In this document: positions 9,411-16,986 of the stretch, one piece after another | Numbering within the stretch: the stretch's first letter is position 1 | How the letters are laid out: each line of letters opens with the position of its first letter | Source of the DNA: Pseudomonadota bacterium | GTDB taxonomy: Bacteria; Desulfobacterota; Desulfobulbia; Desulfobulbales; SURF-16 | Direction of reading: 5' to 3' | NCBI GenBank assembly: GCA_018897105.1 | Contig: JAHILF010000040.1 | Span: 1 to 64,000, forward strand | Length of the DNA: 64,000 nt | The notes under the pieces: generated by a model | What the model was told of the DNA's origin: nothing | What the model saw: the letters and a program-made list of their open reading frames with translations, nothing else | Database searches by the model: none | Translations under genes and position numbers: made by a program

Positions 9411-9696
9411 CGACATCAACACCCTATGCCGACCTTTGCCCATACCGCGAAAATAACCTGTTTCATCAGGCCGCGCTATACCGGCAAAGGGATCTGCAGC
9501 AGGCTGCTTGCGCATCTTGAAGAGGAAGGGGAAAACCAAGCATCAAAATCATGCTGGCCGGCATTGCCTCACTCAACTCCGGCAGCATCGCCTTTCACCA
9601 ACGACACGGTTTTCGCGAGTGTGGCAGGTTTCACCATATCTGCCGCAAAAAGAGAGATATTTTGATGTGATGTGGCTGGAGAAGGAGCTTGCATGA
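9411..9696 (+). pseudogene. GNAT acetyltransferase remnant with two frameshifts
   Basis: Three frames in a row rebuild the C-terminal part of a GNAT N-acetyltransferase of the phosphinothricin-acetyltransferase type. Frame one has HTAKITCFIRPRYTGKGICSRLL, the acetyl-CoA binding loop region. Frame two has IKIMLAGIASLNSGSIAFH and then RHGFRECGRFHHI. Frame three ends with RYFDVMWLEKELA and a stop at 9694-9696. The N-terminal half is not seen. The gene cannot make a working enzyme as it stands. Confidence 0.65.
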
Positions 9697-10436
9697 AGAT
9701 GGACCGGTAACCTGCCGGATTGTTCTTCTTGATGTCACTCACCGTGGTGCCGTAACGCCCAATGACGAATGCCTTCATCTCGTCTCTGGCACCCCTGGGG
9801 CGCACGTCGCTGTAATGAAGCACCGCGCCGTAATGACGGGCAAACTCGCGGCTTTTCATGCCTGCGACATGGGCCGTGAGCGGGCCAAGCCCAACGATTC
9901 TCTCAAGAAAAGGATCGGCATCCATGTCAAAGTCTGTGGAGCGCAGCAGGTCAAGATCGCGGGAGACGGTTTTGGCGTCAAAGTCAAGTTCAGCCATGCA
10001 GGCGATGCGTCCGATTTCCAAGGGGATGAGCAGGTTGACGCAGTCGATCCGTTCGATCTCATACCACAGCATTTTGTTCAACCGGCCCTGGCCGAGACCG
10101 AGCAGATCCCGCACAGAGCCTGCGGCAAATTTCCCCCAGCCCAGGATCTTGCCCACCTTGGAGGGGCGTTCGAGCTTGCGGTCAAAACTGAGTTCGCTAC
10201 TCAGCGAGGCGATCAATGAGCGGAAATACTCGGCGCTTTCGGTAAACGACCCGAGCGCCATCTGCACGGCCAATTCCGCGCCTTTTTCTGCTCACCGGCC
10301 ATCTGCAGGGAACGGAAGCCCCCCCCCCGCAGCTTGCCGATGACCTGGCCGTCCACCTGGCCTCCAGCCGTTCCAGCAGGGCAAGAGAGGCCATGGCCGA
10401 CTCGAGCAGGGCATTAACCAGCTTATCGGTAATCAT
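9569..10436 (-). pseudogene. Unrecognised gene broken by two frameshifts near a 10-base homopolymer
   Basis: The main frame (9569-10273) encodes a mostly helical protein with no family I recognise. Its upstream part lies in other frames: MITDKLVNALLESAMASLALLERLEA from about 10436, then DGQVIGKLRGGG, then a shift into AVQMALGSFTESAEYFRSL. A run of ten C (plus strand, about 10319-10328) lies in the broken part. The last 40 or so codons run antisense to the GNAT remnant, so the original 3' end is probably lost too. The joined protein would be about 240 residues. Confidence 0.5.
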
Positions 10437-10478
10437 ATCAGCCCTCCCCAGCCCCAAACAAGAATGCCGCCTTCTGCC

Positions 10479-12104
10479 TCATAAAGATAAGCCGACCTCG
10501 CAGACAGGCTGCAGCATACTCACACCCATGATGAAAAGGTCACGGCCGTCCACCTGCAGATCACCGTTGAAATCACCGGAACAATCCCCCACACAGGCGG
10601 ACGCGCCGAAAGATGCGGCAATGGCGGCCAGATCAGAACCGTCCTTGTCATTATCGCCATCCATATCGCCGACACATTCCGTGGACAGAATAAACGGCAA
10701 GAAATCCGCATAGCTGCAGCTTTCAGAGAGGACATGAACGGGATTATACATATCCATGCTTGCCGCCACATCACCGGTGCTGAAATAGCCGTTATTATCC
10801 CGGTCCCAGTAAGCAAAAAGCCAGATATCCGAATCGGCGGCAAAATTAACACTATAATAACCGGGTTCGGCAATCGTCGTACTGTTCACCAAGTCCCATG
10901 GCAGAAACCATGCATCGCTGTACCCTTCAATAATGATCGGTCCGCCGGTCCATTCCGGACAGATAACCGTGCCGTTTACGGCAATGGGCAGTTGCAGCAT
11001 ATTGTTCCAGGTATCATTGGTGAATTCGGGCAGCACTCCGTTTAAAGTGGGATCAGGGAGGCTGCAGAGTAACAGGTTGTTCTCTGCGTCAAAGATTGGC
11101 AGCATATCGCGAAGATGGAAAGGATCATCAAAGAACCTGCTCAGGTCAAGCGGTAAAGGATCATCTTCTTCACCGCCACCGACCATTGCCGGACCTGTCA
11201 GGGAGCTCTGCAGATCAGCCAGGGTATTTCTGAATTCTTCCTCGTCGAGCAGGCTGTCAGCATCAAAGGCGACAAAATCATTGAGCTGATCATCAACCTC
11301 GCCTCTAATAACAGCGGAGGCGACAAAATAACTGTCAATTGAGTTGTCAATCGCCTCTTTGGCAGGGGCAAGCTGGTCCGGGGTTTTCACTTTGAGGAAA
11401 TCGCTATAGGCGACAAAGAGATCGGTGTTGATTGAAAAAATACCGGCCTTGATTTTTTCCAGCAGCACGGCTGGTTCCACATTGAGGTTGTAGGAGTCGG
11501 TGATCATGATCATCGATTTCGCGCCGTAAAGTACGGAGCGATATAAACAAACGTCACCGTAGTCAACCTCGACCTGCTCACCGCTGAGAATTTCGGCCGG
11601 CTCAAGCATGATATTAAATGATGGATCGACGACAGCGAGGTTGGCCAGCGCTCCTTCGATCTCCGGCACGACAAGGTTGACAAAAAGAGCAGTTACCTCA
11701 TCTCCGGCAGGTGTTCCCTCCGGCAGCACAAGTCCCCCATCCGCATCTCTTGTCCAGTCCGCAGTCCAATCATAAATATTTCTTCCCAAGGGGCTGACGC
11801 CGCTTTGATCAAGCATGTGCTGGAATTCGGGATCATAGACGAGAACCAGCAGCCGGGTTACCGCATAAAAAATATTCGCGTTTTGGTTGGTGGCATCCTC
11901 AAGCACGGCGGTTTGGAAACAGCTATTGGCATTGACGATATCCTGCTGGGCAAGATAGGCCCTCCCCTGGGCAACCAGGGTATTGGCTGTGTCCTCGTCG
12001 GCCGGCGCTCTACCGGTTGCCACGACAAGCATGCCGATCAGGACAAGGGTAACGAGAGAGACCCAACCGGACAGTGTCATACCTTTTCGCTTTTCACTTC
12101 TCAT
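10479..12104 (-). CDS. Secreted protein with C-terminal dockerin-like calcium-binding repeats
   Basis: 541 residues with an N-terminal signal or anchor helix (about residues 12-35) and a helical, TPR-like stretch after it (AQGRAYLAQQDIVNANSCFQ). The C-terminus carries two dockerin type I-like loops: GDMDGDNDKDGSDLAAIAASFG and GDFNGDLQVDGRDLFIMG, each with the DxDxDGxDL calcium pattern. Similar loops end the two small proteins at 46497 and 57346. The body is unrecognised. Its ATG overlaps the stop of the upstream gene as ATGA, so it is the last gene of a coupled set of three. A role in the periplasm or on the cell surface is inferred. Confidence 0.7.
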   Translation of the reverse strand: MRSEKRKGMTLSGWVSLVTLVLIGMLVVATGRAPADEDTANTLVAQGRAYLAQQDIVNANSCFQTAVLEDATNQNANIFYAVTRLLVLVYDPEFQHMLDQSGVSPLGRNIYDWTADWTRDADGGLVLPEGTPAGDEVTALFVNLVVPEIEGALANLAVVDPSFNIMLEPAEILSGEQVEVDYGDVCLYRSVLYGAKSMIMITDSYNLNVEPAVLLEKIKAGIFSINTDLFVAYSDFLKVKTPDQLAPAKEAIDNSIDSYFVASAVIRGEVDDQLNDFVAFDADSLLDEEEFRNTLADLQSSLTGPAMVGGGEEDDPLPLDLSRFFDDPFHLRDMLPIFDAENNLLLCSLPDPTLNGVLPEFTNDTWNNMLQLPIAVNGTVICPEWTGGPIIIEGYSDAWFLPWDLVNSTTIAEPGYYSVNFAADSDIWLFAYWDRDNNGYFSTGDVAASMDMYNPVHVLSESCSYADFLPFILSTECVGDMDGDNDKDGSDLAAIAASFGASACVGDCSGDFNGDLQVDGRDLFIMGVSMLQPVCEVGLSL

Positions 12105-13093
12105 GTTTCTTTCCTCTTCATTTCTGCTGGAGCTGCAGGTTCAAGCGGTCTCAGATAAAGATCCGTCACAAAACGTGTTCCCTGTTGCTGCCGCCCATCA
12201 TTGATAAATGTGTAAAATTGCCGGGTTTGCAGGACCCCTTTTTTCATGAGCCACTCCAGCCTGTTGGTCTCAAGCATTTTCCCATCCGGGGACACAACAC
12301 GCACGGCATCCTCGAACACAATACTTTTGCGCCGTGGATCAAAATCTGCGCGCATACTCTGCAGGCTGAGCATGATCCGCCCTTGGTCATGCAGGCGCAG
12401 TAAAATGCTGTTCTTCATTTCCAGGCCCTTAACGGTAAGTGGAGAAATACCGCAGGATAAAGCCAGTTTCCAGCCGAGAAAATCCTGCCAGTCACCATCA
12501 TCAGATGCTGACCGCCGGGTATCAGTCTCTCCTGATGTCCGGTCCGCCACTCCCACCTGTTGCCGCTGATCCACCAAAGAAAGAACCGTGCCTGTGGTAC
12601 TGTTCTTCCCGCTCACCGGCAGCGATAAAAATTCCCCGTTCAGAATCCTGCCGGTAACCGGAGGATAAATATCAATAATCATCCCCTCGCAGCTGAGAAC
12701 CTTACAGAAACCAAGACGGAGAAAACCTTTCTTTTTACCGGTAATCCGGACTGTTTCTATCTGTGTTGATGCCCTTTTTCGTCCGGCAACGCATTCTTCG
12801 GCGGTAATCCCCTCAGCAACCAGGCTCTTATCCGAGGGGGCAAGAACTTTTGCCGTGCTCTTCCTGTTCACCAACGGTTGCCAACAGCTGCTCACGCCGA
12901 GGAAGGCGATAGCGAATAAAAGCACTGCCAGCAAGGTCGCTTTGCCTATGCGGCCTAAGACAGGGAACCTGTTCATCGGCAACCTTTCAGGTAAGGTATC
13001 CGGCACGGAAAAGAGAATGCCCCTCTTTTTTGATTTTTTTACCGCCGGGAGCATATTGTTACCGGCCTTTACCCCGGTGCCCCGCCCGCTCAT
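12101..13093 (-). CDS. Membrane-anchored envelope protein, weakly LptC/LptA-like C-terminus
   Basis: 330 residues from ATG 13093, which overlaps the upstream stop as ATGA; an internal ATG at 12976 with AAAGG ahead is an alternative start. A hydrophobic segment near residues 50-68 ends in GVSSC, so it could be a signal anchor or a poor lipobox. The C-terminal part (SIVFEDAVRVVSPDGKMLETNRLEWLMKKGVLQT) has the beta-strand rhythm of OstA/LptC domains, but the match is weak. It sits between a YdcZ-type transporter and a dockerin-like secreted protein, with overlaps on both sides. Function unknown. Confidence 0.55.
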   Translation of the reverse strand: MSGRGTGVKAGNNMLPAVKKSKKRGILFSVPDTLPERLPMNRFPVLGRIGKATLLAVLLFAIAFLGVSSCWQPLVNRKSTAKVLAPSDKSLVAEGITAEECVAGRKRASTQIETVRITGKKKGFLRLGFCKVLSCEGMIIDIYPPVTGRILNGEFLSLPVSGKNSTTGTVLSLVDQRQQVGVADRTSGETDTRRSASDDGDWQDFLGWKLALSCGISPLTVKGLEMKNSILLRLHDQGRIMLSLQSMRADFDPRRKSIVFEDAVRVVSPDGKMLETNRLEWLMKKGVLQTRQFYTFINDGRQQQGTRFVTDLYLRPLEPAAPAEMKRKET

Positions 13094-13545
13094 AATCGAA
13101 TCAGCACCACACCGGCGACGAGCAGCAGGGCTCCGGCAAGGCGCGGGAAACTGACCGGGTGCTGGGTAAGCCCCAACAGGCCGAAGTGGTCAAAAGCCAG
13201 GGAGGCGAGCATCTGACCGGTGACGATCAATGCCACCACGGTTGCTGCGCCAAGCCTGGGTAGCAGAGCAATGGCCACCACAATATAGATGGCCCCGAAA
13301 AAACCGCCGGTCCACAACCACCAGGAGCTTCTGGCCACCGAGGAACCGGACAGCCACGACTCTCGCATGACCAGGAGCACGATTAACATGGTCAGCGTGC
13401 CCCCGAGATAGCTGATGAATGCCGCCCATGATGCCGATTCAAGGCAGGTCCGCAGGTTGGCGTTCAGCGCCTGCTGGACGACAAAGCTCACTCCGGCTCC
13501 TATGCCCAGCAGGCCAAACCCCAGCAACTGCAGCAATTCCGACAT
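13090..13545 (-). CDS. DMT-superfamily YdcZ/DUF606 membrane protein
   Basis: A 151-residue inner-membrane protein with about five hydrophobic helices, matching the DUF606 (YdcZ) family of half-size drug/metabolite-transporter-like proteins. The start is the ATG at 13545 behind AAGGAG; the longer open frame to 13626 adds a charged, cysteine-containing leader that does not fit the family. The last helix (LAGALLLVAGVVLIRL) is typical. Half-size members usually pair as dimers. The substrate is unknown. It is the first gene of a run with ATGA overlaps. Confidence 0.85.
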   Translation of the reverse strand: MSELLQLLGFGLLGIGAGVSFVVQQALNANLRTCLESASWAAFISYLGGTLTMLIVLLVMRESWLSGSSVARSSWWLWTGGFFGAIYIVVAIALLPRLGAATVVALIVTGQMLASLAFDHFGLLGLTQHPVSFPRLAGALLLVAGVVLIRL

Positions 13546-13746
13546 GTCCTTTCTCCTTATGGCGAAGTTGTTACTCCGCCATTTATCGGTCTTTTTGCAT
13601 CGTGGACAAAAAAAATGAATCCTCATTCAATATCGCAAATAAACAAAGCCTGCAAGGGAAAACACAATGATTTGTTGGGATCATCATCCAAAAGACCTGC
13701 CTGCCGGGATGGGCAGAGCCGCCCGGCCATTTGCCGGGAAAATCCC

Positions 13747-13776
13747 TTGACAGCATCCGCCATTTTTCATTATGTA
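13747..13776 (+). promoter_or_regulatory. Sigma70-type promoter of thi4
   Basis: TTGACA at 13747-13752 and TATGTA at 13771-13776 with an 18-base spacer. Transcription would begin just ahead of the TPP aptamer. Confidence 0.55.
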
Positions 13777-13783
13777 GACATAT

Positions 13784-13866
13784 ATCGCGGGGGTGGCCTG
13801 TGGGGCCTGAGATTATACCCTTTGAACCTGATCCGGATCGTACCGGCGGAGGGAGCATTTTCCTAA
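13784..13866 (+). promoter_or_regulatory. TPP riboswitch (THI element)
   Basis: The conserved aptamer segments are present in order: GGGGGTGGCCTGTGGGGC, CTGAGATTATACCC, TTTGAACCTGATCCGGAT and GTACCGGCGGAGGGA. These are the thi-box signatures for the pyrimidine- and pyrophosphate-binding helices. The aptamer is followed after about 20 bases by a terminator hairpin and then thi4, so the likely mode is premature transcription stop when thiamine pyrophosphate is abundant. Confidence 0.93.
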
Positions 13867-13883
13867 CAATGATAGACCAACGT

Positions 13884-13917
13884 CATTTCCTGTGCAGAAA
13901 TGGTTTTTTTTCTTTTT
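13884..13917 (+). terminator. Intrinsic terminator of the TPP riboswitch
   Basis: CATTTC (13884-13889) pairs with GAAATG (13897-13902) across a 7-base loop, followed by a T-rich run to 13917. It lies between the aptamer and the thi4 start, as expected for an expression platform. Confidence 0.7.
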
Positions 13918-13966
13918 CAGGTCCCCTGCCGCCACCTCTCAACTTGAAACGTTCACGGAGGTGCGC

Positions 13967-14737
13967 ATGTTAAACGAAGTACAGATCTCAAAAGCCATTA
14001 TCGACACCTACTGCCGGAAACTCACGGCAAACCTTGAGCTGGATGTGGCCATTGTCGGCGGTGGTCCCTCCGGTCTGGTGGCCGGCTGTTATCTTGCCCG
14101 CGCCGGCCGCAAGGTTGCCTTGTTTGAGAAAAAACTCTCCATAGGCGGCGGCGTCTGGGCCGGCGGCATGATGTTTAATGAAGTGGTTGTGCAGGAGGCG
14201 GGCAAATCCCTGCTCGATGAATTCCATATCCCGGCCCGGATTTTTACAGAGGGGTACTACACCGTTGATGCGGTTTATCTCGCCAGCAGCCTGACCCAGC
14301 GGGCCATGGATGCCGGTCTGACCATCTTTAATCTGGTGGCCATGGAGGATGTGGTCATCAAGGATGACCGGGTAGGCGGGCTGGTGCTCAACTGGGGGGC
14401 GGTGGCCACCCTGGGCTGGCCGGTTGATCCCCTGGTGATCCACAGCAAATTTGTCATTGACTCCACCGGCCATCCGGCCAATGTCGCCGAGGTGCTGGTG
14501 CGCAAGATGGGGGTGAAACTCGATACCCAAACCGGCGGCATTGTCGGCGAGAAATCGATGAATGCGGAAAAAGGCGAGATGCAGACGGTGGAGAACACCC
14601 GGGAGGTTTACCCCGGCCTGTTTGTCAGCGGCATGGCCGCCAACACGGTCTGCGGGGGCTATCGCATGGGACCGGTCTTCGGCGGCATGCTGCTTTCCGG
14701 CCGGAAGGCGGCAACGGAGATCCTCAAAAAGCTCTAG
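13967..14737 (+). CDS. thi4: Thi4-type thiamine thiazole synthase, probably sulfide-dependent
   Basis: Makes the ADP-thiazole precursor of thiamine from NAD, glycine and a sulfur source. The 256-residue product starts at ATG 13967 behind GGAGGT. It has an FAD/NAD-type Rossmann motif GGGPSGLVAGCYLARAG near residue 31, the glycine-rich GGGVWAGGMMFNE, and the C-terminal CGGYRMGPVFGGMLLSG. Eukaryotic Thi4 gives up the sulfur of one cysteine, located eight residues after the histidine of the TGH motif. Here the TGHPANVAEVL segment has leucine there and no cysteine nearby. That fits the catalytic, sulfide-using enzymes of anaerobes. The upstream TPP riboswitch confirms the pathway. Confidence 0.92.
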   Translation: MLNEVQISKAIIDTYCRKLTANLELDVAIVGGGPSGLVAGCYLARAGRKVALFEKKLSIGGGVWAGGMMFNEVVVQEAGKSLLDEFHIPARIFTEGYYTVDAVYLASSLTQRAMDAGLTIFNLVAMEDVVIKDDRVGGLVLNWGAVATLGWPVDPLVIHSKFVIDSTGHPANVAEVLVRKMGVKLDTQTGGIVGEKSMNAEKGEMQTVENTREVYPGLFVSGMAANTVCGGYRMGPVFGGMLLSGRKAATEILKKL

Positions 14738-15438
14738 GCCTCGTCCAGCGTCCTTCTGACCACCACGGCAAAATCGTTTCTGAGAACGGGTTTAGTGATA
14801 TAGGCCCTGATCCCCAACGATTTTGCCTTTTCCTCACTGATCTGTTCGTTGAAACCGGTGCACAGCACAATGGGCATGTCCGGTCTGAGGCGGAGAATTT
14901 TCAGCGCCAGTTCCGTGCCGGTCATATCGGGCATGGTCATATCGGTGATGACCAGATCATAGTCCTGGGGATGACTGCTGAAGGCCTGCCAGGTAGCGAT
15001 ACTGCCGGTCAAGGCGGTCACCGTGTAACCGAGTCCCTCAAGTATCTGCCGTAAAATGCTGATGACTTGCTCTTCATCATCCACCATGAGAATCCGCTCA
15101 TGGCCCATGGGTACACTTCCCTTGTTTTCCGCTTCTGCCGCGTAGGTTTCCATGGCCACACAGGGCAGATAAACATGGAATGTGGTCCCCTTGCCCAACT
15201 CGCTGTAGACCGAGATATGCCCGTGGCGGCTCTTAACGATGCCATGGACCACGGCCAGGGTGATGAGCGAATGAGCAGCAAGCCACTGCTGTTCAGCTGG
15301 GGTAAGCGGCACAGTGCCGCGGTATCCTTCCCCGGTATAATCGGCAACCGCGGCCTGGGGAACCGACGGCTCGGCAGACGGATTGCCGGCCTGTGCCGTT
15401 GCCATTGGGAAAAGGGAGAATGGCCCGACAAGCAGCAT
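14734..15438 (-). CDS. Collapsed hybrid histidine kinase: signal peptide, kinase scrap, receiver
   Basis: 234 residues in one frame. It begins with a signal peptide (MLLVGPFSLF...ATAQA). Next comes the opening of a periplasmic solute-binding sensor domain (LTPAEQQWLAAHS). That joins directly to the end of a HATPase domain (LAVVHGIVKSRHGHISVYSELGKGTTFHVYLP). A full receiver follows, with DD near its start and the phospho-acceptor in VITDMTMPDMTG. The whole sensor, HisKA domain and most of the ATPase are missing, so this is an in-frame deletion of a hybrid kinase. The surviving receiver would sit behind an export signal. The 3' end converges on thi4 with a 4-base overlap. Confidence 0.75.
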   Translation of the reverse strand: MLLVGPFSLFPMATAQAGNPSAEPSVPQAAVADYTGEGYRGTVPLTPAEQQWLAAHSLITLAVVHGIVKSRHGHISVYSELGKGTTFHVYLPCVAMETYAAEAENKGSVPMGHERILMVDDEEQVISILRQILEGLGYTVTALTGSIATWQAFSSHPQDYDLVITDMTMPDMTGTELALKILRLRPDMPIVLCTGFNEQISEEKAKSLGIRAYITKPVLRNDFAVVVRRTLDEA

Positions 15439-15480
15439 CCAGAGGATGCGGAAAATTATTTTGCAATAACAGATAATTCG

Positions 15481-15951
15481 TCAGTTGCGCAGACTGGCGG
15501 TCAAACGGAGCGGATGAATAAGCAGATCAAGGGCGTCAATGATACTGGTGGTGATGAGATCAGCGGCCAGCAATGCCTCAAGGGCCAACCCCTCCTGCTG
15601 CTGCACGGCGATGCCCAGAGCCGACTCCTTGAGCATGAGCCGGTCATTACGGCCGTTGCCGATACAGACACAGCTTTGTACGCCAAGCTCCTGTACATAA
15701 CTGGCCTTGCTCTTCTCCTCTTCCCCGGCAGGCAGGATGAAGACGGTATAAGGGGTATCGGCAAACATCTGTTGCACACTGCCGAAGGTATCAGCCGTGA
15801 CGATATGGATGCGGAGCTGGGCGGCAAGCCGGGCAAGCCGCTTCTCCACCCCGTCGATCAGGAGGCCGTCACCTGCCAGGGTGCCGTTGAAATCAAGCAC
15901 AAGATGGCTGAAGTGCAGTTCCCCAAAACCGGGTACGCTGATATCGATCAT
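15481..15951 (-). CDS. HAD-like phosphatase, soluble P-type-ATPase-like
   Basis: 156 residues of the HAD superfamily. The nucleophile motif reads LDFNGTLAGDG (Asp20), with asparagine where most phosphatases have the second aspartate; this DFNGT form is known from small proteins related to the catalytic domain of P-type ATPases. The C-terminal acidic motif GNGRND is present, as is a threonine in IVTAD. The substrate is unknown. The gene lies between the collapsed kinase gene and prmA, with gaps of about 42 and 123 bases, so operon membership is uncertain. Confidence 0.8.
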   Translation of the reverse strand: MIDISVPGFGELHFSHLVLDFNGTLAGDGLLIDGVEKRLARLAAQLRIHIVTADTFGSVQQMFADTPYTVFILPAGEEEKSKASYVQELGVQSCVCIGNGRNDRLMLKESALGIAVQQQEGLALEALLAADLITTSIIDALDLLIHPLRLTASLRN

Positions 15952-16074
15952 ATGGTTTCCTCCTTATTGATGGTGCAACAGAGAGACCATCATGCACCGC
16001 CGCCGTGCCACCACCCGGCGAGCAATCCTTTTTATCCGGTCCCGATAATGGGATGGGACGCCAGATGGAGAAAC

Positions 16075-16986
16075 TTATGCAAGACGGGAATTGCCGGCGT
16101 TGTTGAGAGAGAGGCGGCGCAACAGCATAGCCTGCCACTTGCCTTCACAGACGCGTTTCTCAAGCTGCCAGCCGCTCTCCTGCAGGCGGGGCAGCACGTC
16201 TTCCGGTTGTTGGCCCTGCAGGCCGGAGACAATGAGAAAACCGCCGAACCGGCAGAGACGCCGAAAATCTGCCTGCAGCCGATAGAGGACCGACAGGGTG
16301 AGGTTGGCCATAATGAGATCAAAGGGGCCGGCAATGTCCTGCACCGGTGTATCGATGATGGTGATGCGGTCACATAGGTTGTTCTGCTCCACATTGTACC
16401 GGGCCACAGCAAGGGAATCAGAACAGATATCCACCCCCACCGTGCGCCGGGAACCAAGCCGGGCGCTGATCAGGGACAATACCCCGGAGCCGCAGCCCAC
16501 ATCGAGCACAGCGACCGGCAGCAGCTGATCTGCTGCCGCTTCAAGCAGCGACACAGCCAGCCGGGTGCTGGGATGACTGCCGGAGCCAAAAGCCTTGCCG
16601 CCATCAAAGCGGATTTCATGGGAACGGCATTCTTTTTTGGTCTGGCTGACCAGGGTGAAAGAGCCGATGGTAACAGGCGCGGCAGCTAAAGAAGCTGTCG
16701 ATCCACTGACCAGTCTGGTCTCCACCAGTTCCGCCGGGGCGGATTCCCACCTGCTGTTTACCGAATCCAGTTTTTCCTGGACGGCAGTGAGGCAGACATC
16801 AAACTTTACGCCGCATTGGGCCAGCAAACCGAGCTGCCAGGCGCCGCCCTGCTGCTCAGAGCAGTTGATCTCGCCCATTTCCTGCAGCTCCCGGCACAGG
16901 AGCCGGGCGCACTGCCCGTCCTCGGTTTCGATAAGAACCAGCAGCCGGGCATCATCATTTGCCTCCACCCACTCACAGAGTTTCAT
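16075..16986 (-). CDS. prmA: Ribosomal protein L11 methyltransferase
   Basis: A SAM-dependent methyltransferase of 303 residues, which trimethylates amino groups on ribosomal protein L11 in characterised members. The family box AFGSGSHPSTRLAVSLLE is followed by motif I, VLDVGCGSGVLSL, and the catalytic-site motif ANLTLSVL. In typical PrmA the first box reads AFGTGxHxTT, so Ser-Gly-Ser-His-Pro-Ser is a variant. The N-terminal L11-binding domain is divergent. The ATG overlaps the end of the upstream YvcK-like gene by 14 bases, implying coupling. Confidence 0.82.
   Translation of the reverse strand: MKLCEWVEANDDARLLVLIETEDGQCARLLCRELQEMGEINCSEQQGGAWQLGLLAQCGVKFDVCLTAVQEKLDSVNSRWESAPAELVETRLVSGSTASLAAAPVTIGSFTLVSQTKKECRSHEIRFDGGKAFGSGSHPSTRLAVSLLEAAADQLLPVAVLDVGCGSGVLSLISARLGSRRTVGVDICSDSLAVARYNVEQNNLCDRITIIDTPVQDIAGPFDLIMANLTLSVLYRLQADFRRLCRFGGFLIVSGLQGQQPEDVLPRLQESGWQLEKRVCEGKWQAMLLRRLSLNNAGNSRLA

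Noticed and set aside
15067..16377. A 436-codon open frame on the plus strand
   Set aside because: Antisense to the collapsed kinase, HAD and prmA genes; composition is not that of a protein.
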